A program made the translations under genes and the position numbers. The notes under the pieces were generated by a model. That model did no database searches and was not told where the DNA came from. It saw only the letters and a program-made list of their open reading frames with translations. From Lamellibrachia columna (Eukaryota; Annelida; Polychaeta; Sabellida; Siboglinidae): a stretch of 64,000 nt of DNA. The stretch is from positions 20,010,060 to 20,074,059 of the forward strand of contig OY759274.1 in the NCBI GenBank assembly GCA_963662155.1. Direction: 5' to 3'. Shown here piece after piece: positions 51,101 to 63,909 of the stretch (its first letter is position 1; every line of letters begins with the position of its first letter).

Positions 51101-51610
51101 AAATAATGTCTTAACTTAATAAATATGGAAGTTTTGTAGAGAAACACCTTTGCCCATTTTTGCCCCAAGCTTGAACGTACAGGTACCCCGCGTCCGGCGA
51201 TGACGGCTGGCTGAATGTCTTCTATTATCGCTCACAGAAGCCGCACACATTTATCGTGGTCTCGTATGTGTTGCTATGTTTTAGCCGTGTATTTGTTATT
51301 TGTGTGTACACACATGTAGGTATGCTTGCACATATTAAATGTTGGAATTTTTATAGTTATGCCAATATGTAATTTCAAGTAATAACCCATGGGCATGGCT
51401 ATGCCATACAAATGAAATTGTCGTATTAATATTGCCATTAAGCATATAAATGTATCAATTATTATATACGAATGCCTTTATTTCAGGTTAAAATACCCAT
51501 AATCATGCAAAAAGCATTAACATTTTAATACGTGGAATATAATAAATCATTTAAAAATAAATAAAAATGTAAGTAATAAATATAATAAATTATAATAACA
51601 AATATAAGTA
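48126..51610. other. Spacer of 3.5 kb without recognised genes
   Basis: Minus frames at 48278-48580 and 48979-49167 have some protein-like character (the first with a FRCEKCFLDHC stretch, the second with DWQRHCRAVERVGGF), but I cannot assign them or find splice support. The rest is AT-rich. Confidence 0.4.
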
Positions 51611-51611
51611 A

Positions 51612-52210
<599 letters not shown>

Positions 52211-52269
52211 ATATTACAAATATAAATGTGTTAAATAGCAATAAACAAATACAAAAGATACTTAAATTA

Positions 52270-52565
52270 AATAAAAAAAATTAATAAATGAAATTTGTGA
52301 TTTGTAGTTGTAATGCATTTAACACTAGTTAATAACAGTACAGTATATTGCTTTTTAAAGGGGAGTTTGCATGCTGTTAATGTCACATTGCACGCTTTTG
52401 CTTTATAGGTTTAATAAATAAAATTTGTGATTTGTAGTTGTAATGCATGTATACAACATTGACTTAATGGTGGTGGTATTAACACGAGTTAATAACAGAA
52501 CATTATGTTGCTTTTTAACAGCGGGGAGTGCATGTTTTTGATATCACGTTGCATGCTTTTGCTTT
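52270..52565. repeat. Tandem duplication of a ~150-bp segment
   Basis: The phrases AAATTTGTGATTTGTAGTTG, TAATGCAT, AGTTAATAACAG and TTGCTTTT...GCTTTTGCTTTATA occur twice, at 52289-52410 and 52419-52567, just before a small ORF. Confidence 0.8.
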
Positions 52566-52593
52566 ATATCTTACAGGCAAAATCCTATCAATC

Positions 52594-52788
52594 ATGGCCA
52601 GAAACATCAACATAATTGACAAAATTGCCAAGGATGGGAGGGGATTGTGTGTTGTTTGGCTGAAAGAATTAGCAAGCAAGGAGTGTGCCAGTGGTACTTT
52701 ACTGGCAAGTGATGCTGCCTTCCGCAAAGTAGTTGACAAAGTTAAACAACTACAAGTCTTAACTACAAACATGTACAACATTACATAA
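52594..52788 (+). CDS. Small hypothetical protein, 64 codons
   Basis: An ATG in moderate context follows an acceptor-like TTTATATCTTACAG at 52576. The predicted product of about 64 residues is Lys-rich and has no signal peptide, with protein-like composition (KDGRGLCVVWLKELASKE). It could be the last exon of a small gene or the end of a mobile-element ORF. I do not recognise it. Confidence 0.3.
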   Translation: MARNINIIDKIAKDGRGLCVVWLKELASKECASGTLLASDAAFRKVVDKVKQLQVLTTNMYNIT

Positions 52789-52799
52789 GATAATTTCAA

Positions 52800-54560
52800 A
52801 GTTGTACGACAAAATTATATATTGTGCATATGTGTCATTGTTTGTGCATGATAATATTTTATCTTCTGAGTAAGGTGAACCCCTTTAAATAATATAGAAT
52901 TTTGCACATGCATGATGTATAGCAGCATGGTTACTGATGCTTGCAGTAGTTGGCTATGCTTCTCAGTCTAACTCGCTTTATTAACTTAACACACATGCAC
53001 ACATGCACATACTCATTCATGTACGCATTGTAAAAATAATTTTTTTGCTGTTATACCAGCCACAAATAAAATGCCAGATTGCATTAATATTCACATATAT
53101 GGGAAACCACTAAACCACACCATGCATATTTAGGTACCAGGCTTCCCAAGTTGGTTCAATGTTGTGTATGACAATGAGCCAGACATCGTGTACACATACA
53201 CTGGACGATGACCTGAAAGTAGGGGATCTGGAAATACTTTTTTAAACTTTCTGAAAGGTTAGTTGTTTTAATTGTATGTATAATTCCTTTTGTAAATAGT
53301 ATGTAAAGGAAACACATAACATATAATTTGCGTATGCAAACAAATATTTGTATTATTACACAAGTTTATTTAATTTTTTCTTCAGATTAGAAAACCGTCA
53401 GAAAGATTTAGTCAACAGCTTTTACACAAATATCCATAAGTCGGTCAGTTTTCACCCCAGAGAGATAAATCATGTATGGTTGTCTTTCCATTGAAAAGAC
53501 CTTTACAATGGTGTATCACATGTCCTATTTGATGAACTTTTGAAAATATGACCGACCTCCCTATCATTGGTCATTAAGACGGATATTAGGAGGCGCGGGC
53601 ATATGTAGGCAGAGTCATCCGCCCCACTCTTGACCTAGCCTAGGGGCGGAGATCTTCACCGAAATTTGTTAATGCGCGCCGAATTGGGAGTTCCGTAGCC
53701 AAATGGCTACGGAACTAATAACTTAAGTTTTAAAACCAATACGCACTAACCGTTTCACATGTGTATTCTGTGACATACAACCGACACTTGGGCATCAAGA
53801 AACTGAAGAAATGTGCTCCAGATAATTATTTATGAGTACATTTATCGGTCACACAGAAAAGATTTCATAAATAGCCGCCATACTGTGCACATGATGTTGC
53901 CTTTGGGTCACATGATAAAACGCGACTTCGTGTAGAATGAAGCCAGAGTGGGCCAGCAGCACAGACATAAATAAAACACCCGTTAGTGAGTTAGTAGTTT
54001 ATAGGGAGATGATTAATGATGTAACTCTATGACCAGCAGACGGCAATTCTTAGCATGACCATATATAGATCTACGATAATCCCGTTTGGTAGTCTCACTC
54101 AAAACAACATCCAGTTATATACAAATGTTGACAAGCACATGCGTTCTGACAAAAAGGTAATAATTTCACACTTTTACATGGTTATTGTCAGGTAACTTTA
54201 GTACTGATATACATGTAACTTTAGTGATATACATGTAAGAACAGACACGAAAGACGTGTTTATTGCTCTGTTTATGGCGTTTTTGTAAGGTTTCATGTTT
54301 CATGAAAATACTTACGCTTTTGATGAACGAGATCTTCGCCCTACTACAGCAACAGCCAGATAGAAAAAAATTGTAGGGCGATTGACTTTGCCTAGGGCAT
54401 ATGTTGCTGTTGCAAAATCTTTCCGTCACAGTGGTGAACCTGTACGTAGATATCTACAAAGCTAGTGAAACTTTGCACTTCAAAGCTTCATTCCGTGCCT
54501 ATCAATCTCTGTTGGCATCAATCGGTTTTTTATTGACTTTTACACTGCGACTTCTCGACA
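52800..54560. other. Spacer, no gene recognised
   Basis: AT-rich. Contains a perfect 13-bp inverted repeat around TCCGTAGCCA at 53689-53716 and otherwise only short frames. Confidence 0.4.
53689..53716. repeat. 13-bp perfect inverted repeat
   Basis: Arms AGTTCCGTAGCCA and its exact complement are separated by two bases. Could form a tight hairpin. No U-run or known RNA context. Confidence 0.7.
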
Positions 54561-54582
54561 AACTATATTATCGCCCGCTGCT

Positions 54583-56268
54583 ATGGCGACCGACGATGTT
54601 GTCATCATTGAGGAACTTTTATGTTTTTACATTAATCGAATGGACGTTTTACCACGATCTATTCTTAACCGCATTATATTGGACAACTTTAACGATGAAG
54701 ACATCTTAAGTGCCAAAGACACTTTACATTCACATGTCTCTACCACTTTGAAACATCGTCGGATTAAACGACAAGGGGCCGATAAAGCCAAACACAACGT
54801 TGACGACATTTCGAAAATCTTGGACGAAGCTGACCCTGACGCAATACTGATCTATGTCGCCCGTGATCTTGGCAAACTACCGACCATTGATTTTAATCAT
54901 GTCGACATGTCTACACGTGCAAAAGCAAATTATATGACACTGAACTATCTCATAAAACTCATGTCGATTCAGTGTCTGAACTTTCTATGCAAATCACCAC
55001 TCTTGTGCCATCACTGCTACCTGTACTTTCTTCACTGAACATGCAATGCTTGTAGGCAAACATCCGGGTTATGATAATGTAAGTAATGAACATTTTAAAT
55101 ATGCGAATGAAAAACTTCATGTTCTCATGTCACTTTTATATAGCAGCATGTTAATTCACGGTTTTTTACCGGATGCTATGATAATTACAATCATAGCCCC
55201 CATAATTAAAAATAAGGCGGGTGACCTGTCTGATAACAACAACTACCGACCCATTGCTCTAGCCACAATTGCTAGTAAATTATTTGAATCCTTGAATCCA
55301 GGGTTTCTACTTTTTTATCTACATGTGTAAACCAATTTGGATTTAAAAAGCATCACTCAACTGAAATGCTCATATTTTTATTAAAAGAACTCTTTTGACA
55401 CTACATAGCGAATGGCTCATCTATGTATGTTACTATGCTGGATGCCTCTCAGGCCTTTGACAAAGTCAATCATAGTAAGCTATTCACCAAACTAATTGAC
55501 CGGGGATGTCCTTCTTTTATTGTTCGCATTCTTTATTACTGGTACAGAACCCAGAAATTCACTGTCAGATGGTGTTGTAGCTTCTCAGAATTTTTTACTG
55601 TTTCAAACGGTGTTAAGCAGGGTGGAATCCTTTCTCCACATCTTTTTAACGTTTACATGGATGATTTCAGTGTAAATTTGAATAAATTACAAATTGGCTG
55701 TCTTTATGCAGGAACCATAATGAATCATATGATGTATGCCGATGACCTTTGTGTTTTTTCACCTAGTGTTGCTGGGTTGAGAAAACTCACCAATTGTTGT
55801 GCTGAGTAGTACGGCAATATGTTTGATATAACATACAACGCCAACAAATCTTTCTGTATTGTTATTAATAACAAACCTAGGGACAAGAAAAATATTCATC
55901 CTGTTGTTATCAATAACCATACACTACCTTACACTGAGAAATGTAAATACCTTGGCCATATTATAAGCAATAATCTTACTGATGATGACGATATTGCCAG
56001 GCAGAAAAGATGTATCTATACTCAGGCAAATGCTTTAGCCAGAAAATTTTACTTATGCAACAATTCCATTAAAACAACTTTATTTAATTCATACTGTGGT
56101 TCAATGTACAGTCTTTGGTGTCATTTTAAAAAACAGAGTCTGAAAGGTATTACTGTCGCTTATAACAACAGTTTTAGAATTATACACAACCTTTCACCCC
56201 GCTGTAGTGCAAGCCACGTGTTCGCTACTAATTATGTTAAATCCTTTAATGAACGTATTCGCTCATAA
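54583..56268 (+). mobile_element. Internally deleted LINE with ORF1-like N-terminus and RT
   Basis: 54583-55038 is an ORF1-like protein start (MATDDVVIIEELLCFYINRM, then HRRIKRQGADKAKHNVDDIS) of a type I associate with invertebrate non-LTR elements. RT follows directly in another frame from 55046 (GKHPGYDNVSNEHFKYA, NYRPIALATIASKLFE), then 55423-55809 (TMLDASQAFDKVNHSKL, SNGVKQGGILSPHLFNVYMD, and the YADD box in MMYADDLCVF). After a stop, the thumb region runs to 56268 (TEKCKYLGHIIS). The endonuclease is missing, and several stops and frameshifts are present. Confidence 0.92.
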
Positions 56269-56639
56269 ATTTTTAGCCTTTTATGCCGGTTGGAAAATCC
56301 AACAATATACTTTTTGTGAATTATCTTTACACTTTTATTTATTATCGGAGTCCATTGATTAAACATTGAATTGATCAATTGTATGCTTTTAATTCATGAT
56401 GTTTGTACTTTTATACAAATATATTTTTTTATCCTGACTTATCTTATATATATTTTTACTACACATGTATGTATATTTATATATATATTTTTCTCACTAC
56501 ATGTACCTCTATTGTACATCATATGTGTATATGTATGTTTTTTTTACTTGTATGTATATATAATATTATGGGCTCTTGCCTGAAATAAAACATTATTATA
56601 TATTATTATTATTATATATTATATTATTATTATTATAAG

Positions 56640-56800
56640 GCGAAGTGTTTATGCAGATTTCACTAAGCAATTCATCCAGTATAGCTTTTTACCCCGTACA
56701 ATAGCCAATTGGAATAACCTGCCAGCCAACGCAGCTACAGCACCAAGTTTGGAGATTTTCAGACAGAAGACCTCCAGCTTGCAACATTAATTAATATTGC
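56640..56800 (+). mobile_element. C-terminal tail of a LINE ORF
   Basis: The frame gives VYADFTKQFIQYSFLPRTIA, then NWNNLPANAATAPSLEIFRQ, then a stop: the typical end of LINE-encoded proteins. It is separated by about 370 bp of AT-rich microsatellite-like sequence from the RT at 54.6-56.3 kb, to which it probably belonged or next to which it inserted. Confidence 0.75.
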
Positions 56801-57109
56801 ATTTTTCACACTATCAACTTTTCCTCTCCTCAAATTGCAGTCCTACAAATTGCAGTCATACATACAGGAATTTCATCTGGTCCTGGCGCTTTGTTGGGGT
56901 TTAGAGCTTCAAGCTGTTTTTTATGCCGTTTAGTCCAATTTCCTGGATTTGAATTGAGGGAAATGGTGATGGGCCTTTTGTTGGGATAGGAAGTTGCTCA
57001 TTTGTGAAAACTTATATAAAGTTGTCATTGAGAGCATTTGCTTTGTCATAGTCGGTTGTTTTCAAGTTGTTATTTACTTTTAGAGCCTGAATGCCAAGAT
57101 TTTCTGTTT

Positions 57110-57510
57110 TGTTTTGTCTGATGAAGGACCAAAATTAAGAGGAGACCAAATAGAAGTGTTTAAAATAGTGAACGGTTATGAGGATGTTGATAGGAATATG
57201 TTCTTCAAACTTAAAGAAGGCAGTAGAACCATAGGACACAAAGCAGCATTAGTTAAGGAACAGTGTAGGTTGAGAAAGTACATGAGAAAGTACTCTTTCT
57301 CACAGAGGGTGATAAATGAATGGAACAAACTGCCAAATGATTGTGTTAATGCTAGTAGTGTGAATATGTTTAAAAATATAATTGACAGATATCTGATAAG
57401 GGCGGGCTACATATAGATGAGAAAATTGTTGGACTCTCGATAAGCCAGTGGCTTCCTTGTCCACTCGCCATCCGGAACTTGTTGTTTGTGATGGTAATCT
57501 TGTTAAATTC
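57110..57510 (+). mobile_element. LINE 3' end (family X), copy 3, best preserved
   Basis: An open frame of 100 codons (57114-57416) with EVFKIVNGYEDVD, GHKAALVKEQCRLRKYM, FSQRVINEWNKLPNDCVNA and MFKNIIDRYL, then a stop. The 3' UTR carries GTTGGACTCTCGATAAGCCA and an end tract containing TCTTGTTAAA. It is the intact reference for the broken copies at 26.6 and 37.4 kb. Confidence 0.88.
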
Positions 57511-57719
57511 TTGTTTGGTCACTTCTTTGGTGGCTATTTTTCTGAATTTTTAAAAGTTTTCCCAATGTTTTATTTTTTACTTTCTTGACTTTAGCATGAG
57601 TTTTGTCCCTTTTTCTCTTTTAGTCTGATAATGAGTCTTGTGATCCAGAGTAGGTATTGTTTAGATTTTGTCGTGTGGCTAGGGATGGATACTCCTATCA
57701 GGTTAGTGTAGTTTTTATG

Positions 57720-58620
57720 AAAGAAGTTCCAATTTGAGTTCTTGTTCATCTGGTTTTCGAAAAAGTACTGCTAAGCTAGCTGGGTGCAGTTTGATTCAAG
57801 GGATTCCCAGTTTGCAGATCTGTAGTTGTATACTTTGTGTGGTGGTTTGATTTTTCTGTTAGGATTCATATTGATGTTAAAGAGAATGGCTTCGTATTCA
57901 CTCATGCCTGCCACTGTGTTTATGGTGGAAATTAGGGATGGGTTTGATGTAAGTACTAGGTCTAATAATAATATATTTCCAGAATCTAGCTGGGTGGGTT
58001 CATTTACCATATTAACTAGTCCAAATTCCTCAACTATTTCAATTAGTTTGTTATGTTTTGCAGCTGTCTGTTGGTTTGTTGCACACAAATTCTCCCAGTC
58101 GATGGCAGGAAGGTTTAGATCTCCAGCTAGGATGACAGATATATACAGGTATAGAATGGAGAGAGATTCATCTCTCCATTCTATACCTCACCTCACCCCC
58201 ACCGTGGATGTTATGATCTTTTCAGATTGCTTCATAATTGGTGGGGAGAAAGGAGTATGTGGGGATACTTTGGTTTGAACTAGAAGAATTATGTGACGGT
58301 TTGTTGAGTTTATTGTTGCCTTCAGTTGGGATACTTTGTTGGTGCTCTTGATGCTGTTTCAGTTTATCAGCATGGCCTTAAGTTTAAGTTTACTTTTTAT
58401 CTTTGCTCGGTCAGGAGTAGACGTATTAGCTGGATTTGGTGCAAATGTAGGGTTCATATCATCAGAGATATTTGTGTAGTCAATGCTGTCTGGAAGAGAC
58501 TCAAGAACTGTGTAGTGGTTTGAGGTATTAATGTTGCTGGTGAATAGACACTCAGAATAGTTTGGCAGTCCACAGCAAGAACAGAACCAGAGCACACTAC
58601 TCTCGAGTGCCACATAAACG
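57720..58620 (-). mobile_element. LINE 5' region with endonuclease fragment
   Basis: On the minus strand, a CCGLPNYSECL-type start (58613-58359) leads into an endonuclease-like beginning (LKAMLINCNSIKSTNKVS). After a deletion and an 18-bp palindrome it reads ILAGDLNLPAIDWENLCATN (endonuclease motif), NEPTQLDSGNILLLDLVLTS (D-LVLTS motif) and a GMSEYEAILFNI stretch in place of the expected SDH, then RSANWESLES. The RT part is absent. Orientation is opposite to the family-X tail only 200 bp away. Confidence 0.88.
58147..58188. repeat. Perfect 18-bp palindrome inside LINE
   Basis: Arms 58147-58164 and 58171-58188 are exact complements with a six-base loop, located where the endonuclease frame is interrupted. 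Probably a small deletion/inversion scar. Confidence 0.8.
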
Positions 58621-58624
58621 TATA

Positions 58625-61600
58625 GGCCAATTAACAGTATAGGGTGTAAAATTTAATAAAAGTATATAGTGCCGAATAACATTATGGGGGGGGCAAATTG
58701 TTCAAAACAAATAATAGTACAGTGCAAAAAAGTCACTAGTATATTTGTCTTTTAAATGCCAAAGCAATTTTTTTCTTGACGCGAAGCCAAGGCGTCCCTA
58801 GAAAACTACGTGAATCGCCTGTATTTTGGGTTTTTTCTGCCGAATATGCATACACTTTGTGCGTATTCGTGTCACCGCAGCTATAGTAACCGCATTTTAT
58901 ATCTGTGAAAAACCGGGGAATTTTCTGTTTTTAAATCGACATTAAAGTTTTATTGATCTGAATACGCAAGCCATGTTCATGGGAAACCGCAGCTATCCGG
59001 TTACGATCGGTTTGAGGCGCTGCGCATGGCGGCCATTTGTGGTTGGTTTACGCGATGATAAAGGCGTTTAAACTAATAATATACCATGTCGTGCTTCCGA
59101 GAGCTAAGGATTCTGACCAATTCATATCATGGAAATGTAATGGTCTAACGCTTCGGGATCAAAATCTAGGATCCTCAGAAGCACGGGGTCCTGCTAAATT
59201 CACGACTGTCGTTCGAAAAGATGAAAACGTAGCCGTCAGAGGGAGCCACATGAAACTCTAGTTGGGAGCAAGTGATTTTAGGGGTCATGCCTCAGTTACA
59301 CTTCCTGGTGTGTTACAGACGAATGTAGGGCACAGTAATTTTAGGTATGTGTAATTTAAAAAAAATCATCATCTGACATAACTGCATTTGAGCAGGCATA
59401 TTTGCAAGTTTGCTGGTAGGACCTGTTGACAGTGTAACTAAGGACTTTTAGATGATTTCAATAGGCGGAAGGATTTTTGGCAATTTTTTCACCACAAGGC
59501 ACGTGTGCGTAGTAATTCATGATGAAATTGGTAAACATTGACGGGCATAACACGTTCAGCCATTTTAAAAGAGTTAGAAATGTCTAATTTTGACTAAACT
59601 CGACTAGCATGTCAATGAAATGATGATAACGACAGGTAAGAAATTTCAATATTTTTTATGGTCAAGTTTTCTTATAATCATGCAAAACATTAACATGGCC
59701 ACCAATGGGAAATGTAACTGTATCCTGATCCCTTTAGCGCGAGTAGTAAACCGCTATGTGGATGATTGATTAGCGCTAGCAATAGGGAGTGAGAGCGATT
59801 GCTCTCCTAAAAATGATACCCTGCATAATTTGCCACAATTATCGGAGAATATAGGCTGGCACAAATGTTTAAATTTAAAAATAATATAGTGCCAAATAAG
59901 GTGCATATAGGGTGGCATTTTTCATCAAATAAGTACGCGTATAGGGACGCTTATTCGGCACTCAAGAGTTTGATATTTTAATTGTTCATACGGTATGTGG
60001 TGTCATTAATTTGGACACATGCAGTATGGTACCAACAGTCACATTCGTCACACTGTATGGCATGGTGGTGATCATGTACCTCATGGCTGCAGGTGCCACA
60101 TGGATATTTTGGAGAGGGATCTCAGGTGGGATTAGGGTTTGGATGAAGGTCCCCTGCTTGTATTATAAGTCCACACATATATAATAGAGATAGGGTATGG
60201 GGCTTAGTTGGCATCATCTTGTTTTTTTTGTGGTTGAGAACATGGGAAATGGTGGCAGGTTTCTTGTCAGCATGGCTGAGAATGTTGTGGAATCCTCTTT
60301 GTTGGTGGAAATTTTACAGAGGTACTTATACATGTTTGCTGCCAGGAAGCATAGTGTTATCATGAGTGTGAACTTAATGTTTATGTTAGACGAGAGGGGT
60401 GTCATAGCAGACAGATTGGCAACCAGGCCGCAGCGGCGCTAGTTCAGCAAAATAAGATGTCTAAGAGACAATCGTCCTTAGGGCATTTTTAAAAGCAAAC
60501 TTATAAGAAAAGGTAACGTTTGTTAAAGCATATCCCAAAATGTTAAAGTCACTGAACTTGGCCAACATTATCCTTAAATAGCATCTGAATATTCCATTAT
60601 TGCCAGAGTTTTATGGAACTGGTTAACGTACGCTGCTGGCGCGTGGCGAACCCCTTCTAGTGACCCAGTCTGGCACTATATGTCTATACTGCCATGGAAT
60701 GGCAGCAGGGATCAAGTGACGATGAGGTGTTTTGGGGATATCGGACAAAACATAATATTGCTATGCTCTCTTGTGCATATTACGGCACAGTAATTATCCA
60801 CAATTCTACGGACTATTTCACTGTGTATTTATAAAAATTACTTGTATGCTGGTTACTGCACCGTTCGCTATGGCCTAGGCCCTAAGTTATAGACTAGTAC
60901 ATACCAATATTAATATAATTTGTGTTGTTCGATAATCGTAATATTTTCATTAAGAACAACTTTTCTAACAATTTGTTTGCACTGCAATGATGAAATAATT
61001 GTTAGTGATTTAGAATATGGATGTCTTATGCAAACGTTTTTTTCAGATTTTTGTGAAAATGGCATATTATATTACATATAGTGACTGGCTTGGCGCAATA
61101 ATTCTTGCCTACGTTACTATACTGTTTATGACGTTGATTATTTGGTGACTTAGTGTCACTTGTTTCCTTTTGAAAAAAATGTGTAACAAAGAAGCAAGTG
61201 CTACCAAATCAACCTTGAATAATCCCCCTTAACAAACACCAAAGCAGAACAATTATGTGACAAATTGTGGGAAACGCTGTACATTTTAACAGTTATGTAA
61301 TACATGAAGTTTTTATCAATTTGGAAATGAACGAAGTTTGGACACACGGCCATTTCCAATGTTTATGTCAACAAGGTACTATTTGTAACCTTTGCTATTT
61401 GTTGCTGTGCGATAATTCGTAATATTTTCATTAATTTGTTACACACTAATAAACAGTCATGAACGTGGGCATTATTGGCCTATTTGGGATAAATCGGCGA
61501 TTAGGCAAAACAGCAAGTTTCTATTGCTATATAAACTCCTGAAGTTTTAAGGTACAATTACATATATAAGTTCCTGGTGTGTCCACAGTGGTCTTTGATA

Positions 61601-62530
61601 TGTAGTGACTCGGCCACAGGCTGAACATAATAAGTGATCCCTGCTTTGGGGTTCATGGTCCCTGCTATAACCACACTTAACAAAAACCCTGTAAAGTGGT
61701 TTTTAATTTTCTTGCGAAAGTATGTATTTGCAGATGTTTGCTATAACTTGCCTTTAGAGGGCTAAAGTCACATTAGATAAATATTATGTAGAGCGCTAAA
61801 GTCACATTAGATAAGTATTATGTACTAAACTGTTTAAAAGTGCATGTGCTGGGTTTGGGCTAGTGCAAACATAGACAGATAGTCAGTAGGAAGTCTTGGG
61901 GTGCGTTATGTCTGTGGTCCTGGGCCGACTCAGGAACTCCGGGTATATGAAAACACAGGGGTGGCAGTGAAGCACCTGAAGAAGGGCCTGTTTGTTAGTT
62001 CAAGATGTGATAAACACAGGGTAGGATTTCTTTGAAATTCTAAGCTAAGAGTATATTTAAGTGTATTTAGTTTATATTTATAACTAATACACAGTATATT
62101 TAAATTTGAATACATGCACTATTTTTAGTTGTGTTGGGGATGATTTGGGTTTTGCACGTTTTAACAACTATTGTTTACATCCGTCATCTTGATTTATGTT
62201 CGTTGTTAAGCAAGGTAAACGCAGCTGATTGAGTAAGTTTGCTCTAGGAACGTGTGATCTCTTACGATTATATTCTGATTTTGATACTATTGCATATCTG
62301 TAAGTTTAGGGTGTAAAGAGCCTTCTATCTCGGCACGTTGGACCATCCCGATCCCATTTATTGTATGATTTTGTTTGTTATATATGCTTATTTCATTTGT
62401 AATTTGCATAGTTGGCTAATTCCTTGTTAAATTGTTACTTTGGATTCTGCCAGCGCTCAGTTGAAAGCTATGCTTCACTACATATATTCTGTTGCAACTA
62501 ACTGGGATGGTATCTATAACAATGATGCAG
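58625..62530. other. Spacer of 3.9 kb without recognised genes
   Basis: AT-rich. Frames at 59037-59261 and 60197-60442 (plus) are the longest but have no domain features. It may contain introns of the gene that follows. Confidence 0.4.
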
Positions 62531-62538
62531 GTATCTAG

Positions 62539-62665
62539 ATCTACACTTGGGCCGTGGGAATAAGTCCGTGTGGAGATGACATTCTACCACACAATGATCC
62601 CCATCAACACCTGGCATCAGCCTCTGAATGGACAAATATCGGCGTCACATTCCCACTCGGACTTG
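62539..62665 (+). pseudogene. DPESG-module exon with frameshift
   Basis: From an acceptor-like GTATCTAG, the frame reads IYTWAVGISPCGDDILPHND, then HLASASEWTNIG. This WAVG...DPH...WT pattern I associate with large repeated invertebrate extracellular proteins. The expected continuation SHSDLEFLDVPD is found about 10 bases later in another frame, so there is either a one-base frameshift or a sequencing error. No proper donor follows. Confidence 0.55.
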
Positions 62666-63024
62666 GAATTTTTAGATGTACCAGATATGTTGTGGTGGAT
62701 CACGAGTAAAAGAACTATGCTTACAAAGGTAGGGAGTGAAAAAGTATATCAAAATGTATTTTTGCCGCTACATAACGGGAATGACACTGTTTGCTGATGT
62801 CACGAATGTTATCAGCCAGATAACAGTCATGAGTACCACAGGCATGAGTGACTGTTTTGTAGTTGTTAACACTCTTGTGACAGCAGCAAACAGTGTACTA
62901 TTCCCTAAATATAAGGCAGTTAATGTGACAGATAAAACGTTGCATCTGTGAATAATTTTAAGACATTATTTTCAGAAATTTATCTAAAAATTATTTCATC
63001 TTGCATATGCCATTTTACCTTCAG

Positions 63025-63159
63025 ATAATAAATATTATGTGACAGTACAAGCCATCAACAGCATTGAGTTCGGTCCTCCTGCGCTGACTGTGTGCCATGC
63101 CCAGTCTTATGCTGTTGACACCACACCCCCGATCATCTACGCTGTCGATCACGTCACAG
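63025..63159 (+). CDS. Exon of DPESG/FN3-like extracellular repeat protein (a)
   Basis: The acceptor is TTTTACCTTCAG before 63025. Read in phase 1 it gives NKYYVTVQAINSIEFGPPAL, then CHAQSYAVDTTPPI and IYAVDHV, with the YYVTVQA strand and the DTTPP hinge typical of FN3-like modules. The donor is a weak CAG/GTTGAA at 63159, phase 1. The length of 135 nt keeps the frame. Confidence 0.65.
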
Positions 63160-63374
63160 GTTGAAGACACCTTCCTGATTTCATATCGAGTTAATGCCAC
63201 GTAAGAATTCATTTATCTGACTGGTCCATAATTAGGGTTGAAGCTAAGTTGCCAATCAGGACTTCAGTCCTTTTTTAGATCCATAGAGATAATGCTTCAT
63301 CCTAGTTTGTTAACTAAAATAATGTCTGCTGTATAATCTATCATTACTGCAGTGACCCTGTGTCAAGAGTACAG

Positions 63375-63512
63375 AGATGGGTCTGGGTCGAAGCAGAAGG
63401 GACACGTATGTCCTCAGCTGGACGGCTGTGGACAACTACTCCCACATCCAACATAACTATCACATTCCTGACGGCGTGGCAGTTTTGGTGAAGATACGAG
63501 TCTCCAACAATG
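63375..63512 (+). CDS. Exon of DPESG/FN3-like extracellular repeat protein (b)
   Basis: With the acceptor AGAGTACAG (63374) and donor ATG/GTTTGT, this 138-nt exon starts and ends in phase 1, consistent with its neighbours. It encodes RDTYVLSWTAVDNYSHIQ and VLVKIRVSNN. The RDTYVLSW...DNYSHI signature recurs in the same repeated protein family. An alternative acceptor CTGCAG at 63353 would put a TGA in frame, so I rejected it. Confidence 0.65.
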
Positions 63513-63735
63513 GTTTGTTCTAGTCTCATTCTAAAAGTATACAGGCAGTACGCACTTTAGTTTATGGACATGGTCTTCAATGTTGTGTTATTTGATTTGA
63601 CTGTCCTTATGATATGGGGTTCCTTGTGTCTGAAATATATTCTCAGTTATTGTAAATATTTGCAGCGTCAAATGTTTTCGTAACCAGATTGTAGTTTGCC
63701 GACATAATTATAAATTGATTAAGTGACCTGACCAG

Positions 63736-63909
63736 TTGACCTGAGGACGATTGGCCACACAGACAAACCAATCATAGTGGATAGATCTCCAACTATTCCA
63801 GGGCTTGTTTATGATGGTGACAACCTAAAAAAGGATATCTCTTTCCAGTCATCTTCCTCTCAATACTGTGCCAACTGGAACGGGTTTGGAGACCCAGAGA
63901 GTAGACTGA
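63736..63909 (+). CDS. Exon of DPESG/FN3-like extracellular repeat protein (c)
   Basis: The acceptor is GACCAG before 63736, and phase 1 joins to the previous exon giving NNVDLRT. It continues KPIIVDRSPTIPGLVYDGDN and then CANWNGFGDPESRLS, with donor CTGA/GTATGT. The IIVD-SPP...GLV-DG...W-GF-DPES order is characteristic. The gene continues beyond the right edge. Overall: secreted or membrane protein with tandem FN3-like modules, function unknown. Confidence 0.7.

Noticed and set aside
63353..63380. Acceptor CTGCAG at 63353 for the 63.4-kb exon
   Set aside because: It would place TGA in frame and start in the wrong phase. The acceptor at 63374 keeps phase 1.
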